DNA of 64,000 nt from Tubulanus polymorphus (GCF_964204645.1 NC_134034.1:744001-808000), one strand, 5' to 3'. Shown: positions 46,035-55,817, counted from the first letter of the stretch. Numbers and translations are program-made. Notes: generated by a model from the sequence alone, not told the origin.

Positions 46035-47501
46035 TTATTGCCACAATAAACTAAAATAGAGACAAAAACATCATAAATCACTACCTAGCAACTATGATGG
46101 GAAGGGTGAGACAACAGGCGCGGATCCAGACTATCGATCATGCAGCACGTGCGGTAGTCGCAGTTTTCAAATGCCTTTAAAAAATTCATGTTTCGGGAAA
46201 AAAGTAAATAAAAGGGCACACAATTTGTGCGCCATAAAAAATAATTGCCCTTCTGTACTAGGACTAAAGCAAAATGTGAATGAAAATAAATTGCCCAAAA
46301 TAAAAAAGGCAATCTAAGGCATTTTTCTTTACTCAAACGGGCACTATTCTAAAAGAGACATTATTGTTGCTCTATAAATCTAATCGAAAAAGGGCAAATT
46401 TCGCCAAAAATCTAAAAAAGGTACACAAGTGGCATGATACAAATAAATGGCACTCAAAATCAAACTCAATCGCTGGACATTAATACTGGCCATTTTCAAA
46501 GTTGGTGCCCTTTTTTCACTGTGCCGTAGTCACTGAATGGACCTGGATCCACGCCTGGACAATAGCAACAACAAAGTCTCTAAATCCTGAAAGGGCAATT
46601 TCCATCTTCCAGCGTGAAATCCAGTATCAATGACCCCCCGGTGACAGTGTGGATCCAGTTATTGCTGTGACATGTCGTTGTGGTTTCTCCTATAGAGGCC
46701 TACGTACGTACCTGAGTACTGTTATTTCTGGCATACCCGGTTCTGCGCCTTTCTTGAAACCTGACAAAAATTAAAACCCAACATTCAGTAAAAACGTCAA
46801 AATCTCTTCTTCATATCACCTGCAACCATTGAACTGTATGTACACCAAAATAAACTTGCGTTTGAACGGAATAGTATCTCGGTCAAAAGTAACCCGGACA
46901 AAGAGGAACTCACAATTTTCGGATATTCAATAAAATTCATCAATTCGGGGTATATTTAGATCCTATAACCGAGTCGTACACAAAATGGTGGCTTTTTCAA
47001 ATGATAAGATCAGAAGGGTTAGTATCAAGAGGGTTTAGGGTTAGGTGAGGCTTTAGGGTTAGTATTAGGTGAGGCTTTACAGTTTATTACTATAAGGTAG
47101 CTTAAGGTAAGATTATATGAAGTTATAAAACCAGTGAACTGGCAAGCTAGCATCGCTAGCACCTCGGGATAGCGTTATGCTTGCGCTCACATGGTTGCGT
47201 GTTCGAGTCCTGATTTTTAGTTACTTTTCAAGAGTTTTCTAAGTCCAGGCAGTGCGCATGCGCGACGAGTCAGTTATAGGATCTAACATCTACCCCAGTA
47301 CCGGGTTAGGAGTAGTTTACCGGTACAAAACGTAGTATATATCAATTTCATTAGCAAATAAACTGAATTTAAATTGTGTTTTGACTGTTCTCGCTTACCT
47401 AGATATAACACGGTAGGAATGAATCCCCAATGAAACGCTGTTTTACCAATAGAAAATACCGTCGAAATTCTCTTCTTCATCGCTGTACTTAATTTAACCA
47501 T
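46035..47501 (-). CDS. TOMM7: TOM7, mitochondrial import receptor subunit (copy 1), 3 exons
   Basis: Small tail-anchored subunit of the outer-membrane TOM translocase that modulates assembly of the TOM40 complex. Exons: 47501-47399, 46760-46712, 46050-46035 (TAA at 46037-46035); junctions are in phases 1 and 2 and spliced length is 168 nt, giving exactly 55 aa as in human. The start MVKLS, the membrane segment with WGFIPTVLYLG, then GFKKGAEPGMPE and the final LSLLWQ all match the family along its whole length. The last exon encodes only five residues, so it would be missed by ORF-based annotation. The first two exons are separated by a 638-bp intron. It lies at the left of the duplicated unit, upstream of and on the same strand as the Kunitz genes' direction of transcription. 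Confidence 0.95.
47150..47218 (+). mobile_element. tRNA-like SINE fragment in TOMM7 intron 1
   Basis: A tRNA-like stretch with B box TGTTCGAGTCC and upstream GCTAGCACCTCGGGATAGCG. Just 5' (46990-47085) is a GGGTTAGG-type telomere-like series. Copy at 56933-57001. Confidence 0.5.
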
Positions 47502-48239
47502 GATTTCTGTGAGATTTATTCGCTGTTCTTTTCGTGTGAAATGTTTTCAATACGGCGAGGTAAGACTGAACTGAAGAACGCGCAGCTCAAGCGCGGTGGA
47601 ATCGTGAGCGTCTGTGTAGTGTAACACCACGAAAACTCCAACACGAAATGTCGAGTCATTAGAAAAATCAAATATAAATCAAATTATATTGGGTCCGTTG
47701 CCCTCTACATGTTTCCCTGGTCCGAAGGGGTTGTTCAGATTGTAGATTGATACCCGCTGCGAGTCGTGCGAGAAATTAAATCAAAAGAAGTTTGATATGT
47801 TTCAAAAAATGAAAAGAAAACGGCTAACAAAATTGATACGTTTCTACAGGCCCGCGGCCGTCGCGACTCGGCCGGCCGCCTCTCAATACATTACTTTTTT
47901 CTAAAATCATGATTTAACAGACCCGGCAGTTATAGAAATGAACTGATTTTAAAACCGATTACACTGGAACGCACCTGCCTGAAAGAGTTTCAGATGGAAC
48001 TGATCTTTTACAATCCTCAATCGGTTTGTGAAACGGGATTTCTGGCGGAGTTTTAAGTCATCGAAAAAAATATCGTCAAGTGTCTCTGGTATATCAGACA
48101 CTGGATAAACACTAAATTTCTAATCGGGAGAAGTCATCACATTACTGAAGTCTTTATTTTTGAGTCCTATTACAATTCAACTAACGACTTCAGAGCTTGA
48201 ATGTATTTCATACAATGATTTGCACTATTGGACCTGACT
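47502..48239. other. Spacer between TOMM7 and Kunitz gene A
   Basis: Includes the TOMM7 5' region, a GC-rich CCCGCGGCCGTCGCGACTCGG patch near 47852-47880, and a decayed fold-back related to the GTTTCAC family at about 47915-48040. No gene is seen. Confidence 0.5.
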
Positions 48240-48781
48240 CTATTTAGAACAGGCCTTCAAGCAAGCTTTCTTCGTTTGGAAGTTGTTCGCGTTTCCTTTG
48301 CAGCCTCCGTACACGAATTCTTCACAAGTTCCCGTGGCGGAATTATAGTGGAATCGAATAAACATGGCCTCACATGGTCCAGTCGATTTGGGCAGGTCAC
48401 ACGGTGCTGAAATATATCAAAATTATACCAAGCCTTACTACTGGGAGTTGCCGAATAGATTATGCAAATTACGATAAAATGTTTAGTATGAGCTTACACT
48501 TTGACGCCTGTATTCTGCTGCCCGCTAATATCGTCTGCAATGAATATTAAAGGCGTAACTTCATTTATGATACCGGCAGCTTTTACTTGAATTTTTCTAA
48601 AACCTGCGAAAAGGTCTCCTAGTTCAACAATTAACCATTCCAGTTAAATCTGGACTCAATATTCTGGAACCAGTTCCACAATCGACCCATTCAAACAAGA
48701 ATGACGGTATCTAAAAGAGTTAAAATAACTTACGCACAAAAGAACGCAAATTATAATTGAACTCGGTCGTGAATGATGCAT
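48240..48781 (-). CDS. Kunitz-domain secreted protein A (copy 1), 3 exons
   Basis: Kunitz/BPTI fold, typically a serine-protease inhibitor. Exons: 48781-48734, 48534-48498, 48406-48240 (TAG at 48242-48240), phases 0 and 1, 83 aa. Exon 1 gives a signal peptide (MHHSRPSSIIICVLLC), exon 2 a 12-residue linker, exon 3 one complete Kunitz domain. Cys spacing is canonical (8, 15, 7, 12, 3 residues between successive cysteines), with GPC before the reactive site and YGGCKGNANNF. The P1 residue after the second Cys is Glu, not the Lys or Arg of trypsin inhibitors, so the target is unclear and function may not be protease inhibition. TATAAAA lies 49-55 bp upstream of the ATG. It is the simplest member of a four-gene same-strand cluster. 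Confidence 0.92.
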
Positions 48782-48829
48782 CTTTCAGAAATCAACGTGT
48801 GAACTATGAGTACCGCCACGTCCAGCCTG

Positions 48830-48836
48830 TTTTATA
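48830..48836 (-). promoter_or_regulatory. TATA box of Kunitz gene A
   Basis: TATAAAA on the minus strand, 49-55 bp before the ATG at 48781. Genes B and C have TATA-like boxes at comparable distances. Copy at 58613-58619. Confidence 0.55.
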
Positions 48837-48837
48837 T

Positions 48838-48992
48838 CGAGTCAAATCGATAATTTTTACTAGTCATCATTTTTCAAATCTGTTTCTAATTTATTTGTTT
48901 TGTGTCGTCTGCCGTAGATACAGGAGATAACGGAAACACGTGACGTTTTTCTCATTAAGTGATATTCGAACAGGGGTCGGGCGGGAAGGCGG
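48838..48992. repeat. ~155-bp duplicated upstream segment, first member
   Basis: GTCAAATCGATAATTTTTAC through GGTCGGGCGGGAAGGCGGTAGA is repeated, with about 6 differences, at 51333-51487. One lies just 5' of the gene A TATA box, the other about 500 bp 5' of gene B. Both contain ACACGTGACG, an E-box core. Confidence 0.85.
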
Positions 48993-48999
48993 TAGAGGT

Positions 49000-49165
49000 C
49001 TCACGCTGCTGAAAGGGTGTCTCCAGGCGGAGAGGCCGGTTCCACGCTGCTGAAAGGGTGTCTCCAGGCGGAGAGGCCGGTTCCACGCTGCTGAGAGGGT
49101 GTCTCCAGGCGGAGCGGAGAGGCCGGTTCCACGCTGCTGAGAGGATGTCTCCAGGTGGAGGATGG
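49000..49165. repeat. 41-bp minisatellite upstream of gene A
   Basis: About four copies of a unit with CACGCTGCTGAAAGGGTGTC and CAGGCGGAGAGGCCGGTTC. The open minus-strand frame across it is an artefact. Copy at 58783-58948. Confidence 0.9.
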
Positions 49166-49460
49166 TTCCAGCTACGAGAGCGTGTGCCTTCCGGACTGCT
49201 GAGAAGGTGCCTTCAACAAGGTGCAGGAGATTTTTAGCCCTCATTGGTGCTGTTTAACGTCAAAAGATAATCAATTCCAGTTTAAATTCGAATTTTATTT
49301 GATACAGAAAAAACAATTTCTAGTAACGGAAAAATGAATTCAAAACAAACATTTGCTATATCATCACATACAACGATATAACTTATAAATCAACAATCTT
49401 CAAATGACATAGTTTTCAGTAATCGCCCCAGGAGAGACCAGTCCCGCATAGTAATATCAC

Positions 49461-50833
49461 CTATTCTGCCTGCAAGAAATAGAATTTTATGGTGGTATTT
49501 CATTAATTTCATATGGATTGTTGAAGCGACAAGGTAATGATCCTCCGGGTCAATTCCGTAGTCGAGACTTGAAACTAAAATCCTAAGACTGGTCTTAAAT
49601 AAAACATTAGATTGTCTACAGAAGAAAGATGGTCTCGGTCTATACCTCTAGACTATGGGACCAGCCGCTGGTTTTGATATCAAATTTCTATATTTCAAAC
49701 TAATATGATTTGTTATTTCAAACTGCTGAACAAACCTTCACAATACAAGAGCCTTGTTTTAATAACGCGGCGCATCTTTCGCAATCTTTCGGTTCTTCTG
49801 GTATCATTGTTCTGTAAAAAACAAACAAACATAATTTCTCAATGTGCCATATTCACCATTAAGGCTTAAGTCATGATCAAGCTAAACTATAATCAACAGA
49901 CCCGGTAGTTATAGAAATGAACTGATTGCGGTTTACAAAAGTGACCCGGCCGATTAGGAGAAACAAGGTATCATTTTCAGCCCAATCATTGGTTTCTGAG
50001 ATGAGGGCTCAGAGTTGTGATGGGTTCATGATACAGTTTTACCCATATTAGACCAGTAATGCTCGGACAATGGTTGATATTTACTTGTAAATGCAGCGGG
50101 CCTCGCAAAGTTCCTTGGCTAGGAAGTTATTTTTATTTCCCTTACATCCGCTGAAATAGAACTTTTCGCAGTTCTTGGTCTCGTGGTTGAAGAAATATCT
50201 CAGCGTTTTGAATTCAAAAATAACATCCATACAAACACCTTTTATTGCAGGTAGGTAACACTCCACTATAGATTATAAATAGAAAAACACTTTCATTTCA
50301 TATCAGGCCTACTTAAACACGACCTGAGCTCAATGGAGGATTTGTGTGGACTTGGATGGACAACTATGGAATAGATTGAAAAACTCGGAAGTTGTGAATG
50401 GACAGGCGCGGGACTGGTTGGACTTGGTGTGCGGCCGGACCGTTACAGAACTTAGTGGACAAATGTGGGTTTTCACCCAGTCCTGGAAGTGGTTGTAGCA
50501 CCAGTGGACTCCGTCGATCCAGGATCCTCTGTGGTCTTAAACATCAGACACTTCGGTGCTCGGGTGGACAACTGTGGAACTTAATAGGCAACAACTGTGT
50601 TGGCATGGCCACTTGCGGGTTGGGTGCACAGCTTCAAAAAATGCTGAAATACAAAATGGCAGATATTACTTACTTGGTCTTAGCTCAATGCATTGACTGT
50701 AGGCGAAAATAGTCTGAAAAATTTGAAATAGACATAAGAATTAGTGCTGAATCTAGGACTGCTCCATGGTTACCGAATATACGTAGGTTGCACATACCCA
50801 TAAACAGATAACTCCTATTGAAAGGTTGTTCAT
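49461..50833 (-). CDS. Kunitz-domain secreted protein B with extended loop and CxxC tail (copy 1), 5 exons
   Basis: Exons: 50833-50798, 50713-50674, 50265-50085, 49811-49736, 49469-49461; every junction is GT..AG and in phase (0, 1, 2, 0), giving 113 aa. Exon 1 is a signal peptide (MNNLSIGVICLW; a second in-phase donor at 50783 would add VCATY). Exon 2 adds one Cys. Exon 3 is a Kunitz domain with six Cys, but 20 residues lie between the second and third Cys rather than 15, an insertion just after the P1 residue (Met). The end is normal (CKGNKNNF..LCEARC). Exon 4 encodes KDCERCAALLKQGSC, which gene D shares almost exactly, and exon 5 only Ala-Glu-stop. Likely an extracellular inhibitor or ligand; target unknown. 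TATATAG 47-53 bp before the ATG. Confidence 0.85.
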
Positions 50834-50879
50834 CGTGTTGAAGGTTGACTGATATTGAGTCTACTCGGCATCCTGCTCT

Positions 50880-50886
50880 CTATATA
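50880..50886 (-). promoter_or_regulatory. TATA-like box of Kunitz gene B
   Basis: TATATAG on the minus strand 47-53 bp before the ATG at 50833. Copy at 60663-60669. Confidence 0.45.
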
Positions 50887-51109
50887 TTCAATCGTCCATA
50901 TAAATATCATTCATTATCATTTGTTTGATCCACACGTAAAAAATTGTGTAACAGTTCGACGATAGAGCACATAGTCAACCGGGTATGGATTAATTTTTAT
51001 GTTTACCAAACATGTCCTATCTCTCAAATTGTTTCTAGTGCATCTGAAGTCGTTCTCTCTCCATTCCTGTCGAGACAGTGATTATAGGCTGGGAGAGGGT
51101 GGCTCCAGC

Positions 51110-51200
51110 ATGAAAGTGGCTGACGCGAGAGAGCGGAGCGAGGGAGAGAGGGAGACGGAGGGAGACGGAGGGAGAGGGAGGGAGACGGAGGGAGAGAGGG
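51110..51200. repeat. GA-rich tract
   Basis: GGGAGACGGAGGGAGAGGGA-type purine tract about 300 bp upstream of gene B. Frames on both strands here are low complexity. Copy at 60893-60983. Confidence 0.85.
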
Positions 51201-51332
51201 TGCTAGGATATCCCCCGACAAAAATGCAACCAAAAATAATTCACAAGTTTGTTTCAATTTTTGATAAAACTTTTATTTAATGATTTTTGTACATAAGATG
51301 CAACTTCATTTGCTGTTCATATAAGGAGCTTC

Positions 51333-51487
51333 GTCAAATCGATAATTTTTACTAGTCGTCATTTTTCAAATCTGTTCTTAATTTATTTGTTTTTTGTCGT
51401 CTGCCGTGGATACAAGAGATAACGGAAACACGTGACGTTTTTCTCATTAAGTGATATTCGAACAGGGATCGGGCGGGAAGGCGGTAG
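51333..51487. repeat. ~155-bp duplicated upstream segment, second member
   Basis: Paralogue of 48838-48992 (TTTTTACTAGTCGTCATTTT, ACACGTGACG, GGCGGGAAGGCGGTAGA). Confidence 0.85.
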
Positions 51488-51670
51488 ACATCCGCAATGG
51501 CAAACTCACTAACAACCCAATGAATTTTCCGGCACAACAAACAATATTTAAAGCAGTATTCAACCATTATCCGTCGGATGGGCTCTTGCGAAACTTATGA
51601 TATGGATATCTTAATAAATAATCATACTAAATAATGTATTATAATATACTATCAAACTATCATTACCAAT

Positions 51671-51870
51671 CACCATGTCTAACTGGTTACTACCGCAATG
51701 GGTCACCACCATGTCTGACCAGATTCCTGACCAGCCAAGTTTACCAATTTCGTCCGGTTCTATGGTCTAGTGGTTAGAATGCTCGACTGTCATGCTCGTG
51801 GTCGAGGGTTCGTGTCCGGTTCAGGGTTCCCCGCTGGACCGATTTGCCTGTGCCACCGAGGTGTCCCTTT
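51671..51870 (+). mobile_element. tRNA-derived SINE (Asp-like head)
   Basis: At 51755-51825 an A box GGTCTAGTGGTTAGAATGC, a loop CTGTCAT with GTC in the anticodon position and a B box GGGTTCGTGTCC resemble tRNA-Asp, but stems are mismatched. The upstream CAATGGGTCACCAC links it to the SINE at 8155. Copy at 61454-61653. Confidence 0.65.
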
Positions 51871-52189
51871 TTGGTATATGGAACATTTTTTTTCTTCAAA
51901 TTAAGCACGTAAAGACAAACAAACTTTCGACTGAAATTAAGACTAACTTCGGTGACAACCACTTGGATGAGAATAAGTCGGACAAATCACGAAATAACAC
52001 GAAAAACCAACAATATACGATAACGATGACAACGCGAGTTGTGATGAATAAATTTATTCATTTTATGAAGAATTCAAAACATCAATATCAATCAGTTGTG
52101 GTCATTCTGCGCATGCGCCTGTGGTCAGCAACTGGTCACGTCCATCTACAAATATAGACATGTTTAAATTCCCGTACTCAATGTAAATA

Positions 52190-52400
52190 TGACTGCTTTC
52201 ATTAATCCCCCTATGACATCATGTAATTCTTATGTGCTCTGATCTATAGACTCTTCTAAAAAAAGATGGCTGCCTCCAAAATTCCGCCAATTACATCATA
52301 ATATAAACGTGCTCTGATCTATAGACTGTTCTAAACAGATGTCTGCCTCCATAAATCCCCCTATGACATCATCAAATTGCCAACTAGTGACTTGATCTAA
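52190..52400 (-). repeat. ~80-bp GATGATGTCATAGGGGG family, three diverged inverted units
   Basis: Units read AATCCCCCTATGACATCATG. Same family as in the ANKRD28-like introns, here just downstream of Kunitz gene C. Copy at 61973-62183. Confidence 0.85.
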
Positions 52401-52449
52401 TAGAGCCTTTTAGACCTGTTCTAGAAGTCTCTTAACTTACCTAGATGTT

Positions 52450-52963
52450 TCAACATTCTTTCTGGCACTGTTCCAGCGTGAGGAAGTTATTTGCATTTCC
52501 CTGGCAACCTCCGTACGTGAACGACTGACAGGTCTTTGTTGATTGGTCAAAGTAAAATCTCGGCATCAGCGCCATACACGGTCCGGTATCCTTTGGTAGG
52601 AAGCAGGCAGCTTGAGGGAAGAGAAATAGAATAACATCTTGTTTCAATTCAAAACTTGAGACCACTCAAAAATTGAATATACACGTTTTGCGAGACTGCT
52701 TACTTGAGTGTAACGCCGCCTGGGAACACACGAAAACCGTCTACAAAAAATACGAATAAAATTCATGTAGTCAATTTGAATTTCTCTAGAAAAAAAAAAC
52801 AAAGATGGCGCTGCCTCCACGGTTTCTGGAAATGTCAACATTAGGCCTGAATATATGAAACAGGGTCGCATTGGGCCCAGTATAAGTTCAAGTCAATAAA
52901 ATCAATAAGATATCTACTTACGCATAGCAACGCGACACAAATCAATAATTTATTCGACGCCAT
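52450..52963 (-). CDS. Kunitz-domain secreted protein C (copy 1), 3 exons
   Basis: Exons: 52963-52922, 52740-52704, 52610-52450 (TGA at 52452-52450), phases 0 and 1, 79 aa. Exon 1 encodes a signal peptide start (MASNKLLICVALLC) and exon 2, 37 nt as in gene A, continues it (TVFVCSQAAL). Exon 3 is a single Kunitz domain with canonical spacing of 8, 15, 7, 12 and 3 residues, GPC at the reactive site, TYGGCQGNANNF, and the stop directly after the last Cys. P1 is Met, compatible with elastase-, chymotrypsin- or subtilisin-like targets rather than trypsin; this is inference from family knowledge. A consensus donor lies 12 bp after the stop, so an intron in the 3' UTR is possible. TATAAAA 58-64 bp before the ATG. 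Confidence 0.92.
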
Positions 52964-53020
52964 TGTAAAGGGATTGCGATCTAACAGTCATGTATCTAAC
53001 AGTCGACTGAACTCACGTTG

Positions 53021-53027
53021 TTTTATA
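53021..53027 (-). promoter_or_regulatory. TATA box of Kunitz gene C
   Basis: TATAAAA on the minus strand 58-64 bp before the ATG at 52963. Copy at 62804-62810. Confidence 0.6.
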
Positions 53028-53172
53028 CCCGAACCGGCGGAAACGGAATCCCGGACGTTATCACCACTATCTACTATAACGACGATTTAAAATTCACCGA
53101 AATCAAATGTATTTTTATCTTTTTCATTTTTTCGAGATTAACGATTTTCATTATTCAATACGCAATCCGACA

Positions 53173-53206
53173 GGTCACGTGACCGTGCGAAACGTTGCAC
53201 GTGACC
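53173..53206. promoter_or_regulatory. Paired palindromic E-boxes upstream of gene C
   Basis: GGTCACGTGACC (53173-53184), a perfect 12-bp palindrome, is followed 12 bp later by GCACGTGACC (53197-53206). GTCACGTGAC is the site known for bHLH-zip factors of the TFEB/USF type. About 150 bp upstream of the gene C TATA box. Copy at 62956-62989. Confidence 0.5.
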
Positions 53207-53513
53207 TTCCCTAGCAGACGGCAAACAAAATCATCAACCACCTCTACTACATACTCGACTGTGAAGCTAGAGATGGTGGCTCGGGGGCCAAGGGCCCGTT
53301 CCATAGTCAAGAACTAAGGCAAATTGGTGTTCGATTGGTCGCAGAAGTAATTTTCCAGATTGGTTATAGAATAACATTAGATAAAAAATACGTCAAAAAT
53401 GTATCTGTCTTGTGAAATGGTTTTTATGATAATGGAACAATTAATCGGATTTTTAAATCAATTCTATCATAATTTCCAGAATTCCAGTTCCCCAGTTGTT
53501 GAATTGTTGCTGC

Positions 53514-54453
53514 CTATTCGTCCAAATCCTGAAAGAAATAAGACTTGTCAGATCTATAATATATTTTGTTATGGTGACCACGTCGTTGTGTCGTCACTCG
53601 AAACCCTAGAGTTCCACGACAGGTCTGTCGGTAAAGATTTCGAATATTTTTAACTCATTTCGAATATTTCAGAGTTAACTCAACAAACCTTCATTGTACA
53701 AGAGCCTTGTTTCAGTAAGGCCGCGCATCTTTCGCAATCTTTCGGTTCTTTTTCTACGATGACCGATCTATAAAATAACCAAACACAGTCTCAATCATTG
53801 TGCCCTACACGCAGCACGCACGCACGCACGCACGCACGCACACCAATATTTTCAAATTATTTGTGTTAAGTCTGTAGGCTAACCCTGAGTTTGATTGGTC
53901 GAGATACGATTGTTTCTTGTTGACCAGGGCGTCAGAGTGGTGGACCCATACTGATCAAGTTGTTGGCCTATATTGTCGAAGTTGTAGGCTCACGTCGTTT
54001 AGGCCCGCCATATTAACAAAGTTGTTGTTGTGGACACATATTGGCGTGCGCATTGATGGCTGGAGGATGGGCGCTTACACGAGATGGGGCGCTTTATTTA
54101 ATCCCACAATAAATTCAGCCAAAAATGAAAAGTTCTATATTAAAATGATTATATTTCGAGCAACATTTCGGCTAAGCCATCATCGGGCGTACTGGACCTT
54201 CATTTTTGGCTCAATCTATTTTGGGATCTCTCTCGTAAAAGCAGTCATAATTTGATTTGTGATAATTACTTGTCAATGCAGTATGCCTCGCAAAGATCCT
54301 TGGCGATGAAATTATTGCTATTTCCATTGCACCCTTCGTATAGGAACTTTTCGCATTTCTCGGTCTCTGTGTTGTAATAATATCTATAAGGTTTAGTGAA
54401 GCCATATGGGGTGTAAAGACAGTGACCAACTTCTAAAGGCAGATAACAAACCA
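53514..54453 (-). CDS. Kunitz-domain secreted protein D with extended loop and CxxC tail (copy 1, 5' end not found)
   Basis: Exons found: 54453-54270, 53767-53689, 53528-53514 (TAG at 53516-53514), joined in phases 2 and 0. The Kunitz exon begins in phase 1 (as in A, B and C), so signal and linker exons should lie upstream between 54454 and 55126, but I could not identify them; an ATG frame at 54826 is a weak candidate. The domain reads CYLPLEVGHC then 21 residues to the third Cys (6 more than usual), then CEKFLYEGCNGNSNNF and LCEAYC. P1 is Leu. The next exon shares EPKDCERCAALLKQGSC with gene B, and the last encodes DLDE-stop. It is thus a close paralogue of B. Inverse possibility: a truncated gene whose 5' end was lost at the duplication border. 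Confidence 0.75.
53806..53845. repeat. (ACGC)n microsatellite in gene D intron
   Basis: About seven CACG/CGCA tetranucleotide units. The copy in the second unit (63589-63628) has exactly the same length. Confidence 0.93.
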
Positions 54454-55126
54454 CTGAAAATCAGACAGAAAAAAAAACAATGTCAGTTCATCGCAAAGTA
54501 GTGAAACTCGTTATGGAGGACAGCTTATGCGGTGGTACTAGATAGTGAAACGGGGTTTACAGACATTTCTACCGAGTTGAGGGAAATATAGAAATGAGGT
54601 AATTGTGGAACTGAGGAATGAACAACAGAGTTTGGTAGACAACTGTGAGCTGGGTGGATAACACTATCGACAGTGAGCATTGGAGAGAACGGAGGACTTG
54701 GTCATTGCACAACTTAAATGAAGGACCATATGGGTCCAGTAGGATCAAAAGAGTTACTTTTGGGGACAAAAATCGATTTGTTCCAAGATTTGCAATTACG
54801 TAAACAGCTGATAGGGATGAAATCATGGTGCACTGTGTACATTTTCAACTTTGATGATATAGCATGGTATAAGACTCACTGGCATATGGTAGAACAATCA
54901 GTACTATGTTCTTGATAAGGATATCTCTGGGAAAGCCCTTCTTAAGAGATTTCCAAGTGATGTCTTCATGGAGGGCTTTCCCTGTGATGTCATGAAACAA
55001 GGTCAAGCATCGATTAGCAGAATAGGGAAAAATTCTGTGAAGTTTTGCACATTTTCTCCCCCAGCACTTCCAAACGGCTTAGAGCTGATGGACGAAACTT
55101 TCCAGATCAACACCTATCTCCCTCCT
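54454..55126. other. Region 5' of gene D up to the duplication border
   Basis: Should contain the missing exons of gene D. Contains a CTGTGAGCTGGGTGGATAAC-type repeat-like stretch and short open frames, none convincing. Ends at the unit junction 55126/55127, which one plus-strand frame crosses (54968-55192). Confidence 0.5.
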
Positions 55127-55454
55127 ATACCGAATCCAGTGTTCACTTCACGACGGTTACGCAATATGAAGCTAATTTACCAAAGGCCCTGAATTTATCG
55201 GCAAAGAAAGATATAATTCACGTTACATCAGTAGTTTCAAGGCACCGCCTGGTCTAGTCTATTAGATCTAGCCGCGGCCGGTTCTAGAGGGGTCCGTAAC
55301 AACGTCCTGGTTGTCCAGATTAAAAATTGTTTATAGGCCTACATCCTCGCTTGCCAGGGTTTGATTGCGATGAAATTCTGGATAGACATTGTCATCATCC
55401 ACGACAACTATTCCGAAGTGAGGGTATCCCAAAATTAAACTAATTTTAGTCTTG

Positions 55455-55533
55455 TGCAGTTAGCTAGCTCAGTTGGTTGAGTGGAGGTCTGCGAACCGAG
55501 AGGTCCTTAGTTCGAAACCACCTCTGGCATTGG
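55455..55533 (+). mobile_element. tRNA-derived SINE head, copy 2
   Basis: Identical to 45672-45750. Confidence 0.6.
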
Positions 55534-55817
55534 ATGTCGAGACACATACATGGACTAAGCTCTGCTAACTTAAGTCAGGTTGTGAGCCATAACAACCTAT
55601 AAAAAGGCTCTGGCCGTCTCTTAAGACCCACTAGAGTTACACTGTTACTTGCAGTTGGGACGTACAACTCTTCTAAACTTTACACCAGGATAAAACAACT
55701 AATTCATATCGACATTAAATACTATTTATTGTAATAACTTTGTACAAAAAACAATTTATACAATATGTTGAATAAAATCTGGTCTGGTGTTGATTGTAGA
55801 ATTCTGGCTGCCGTTCG

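Larger units (their letters stand above)
45344..55126. repeat. 9,783-bp head-to-tail duplicated unit, copy 1
   Basis: Everything from 45344 (ATACCGAATCCAGTG) recurs at 55127 with a constant offset of 9,783 bp up to the window end. In all stretches compared, including microsatellites such as the ACGC run at 53814-53842, I found no substitution or indel. Left flanks differ: GAGTG before copy 1 and CTCCT before copy 2. It carries TOMM7 and Kunitz genes A, B, C and part of D. Confidence 0.97.

Noticed and set aside
46085-46336. 83-codon minus-strand frame in TOMM7 intron 2 (and its copy at 55868)
   Set aside because: Lies entirely in the intron between TOMM7 exons 2 and 3, has no recognisable domain, and is explained by the AT-rich intron.
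46990-47085. Interstitial telomere
   Set aside because: Only a few irregular GGGTTAGG-like units; too short and degenerate.
50398-50712. 104-codon plus-strand frame opposite Kunitz gene B
   Set aside because: Falls in gene B intron 2 and overlaps its exon 2 in antisense; Gly/Cys/Trp content derives from CTGTGGAACTT-type repeats.
54569-54826. Signal exon of Kunitz gene D (MISSLSAVYV frame)
   Set aside because: Weak hydrophobic start and no matching 37-40 nt linker exon could be joined in phase.
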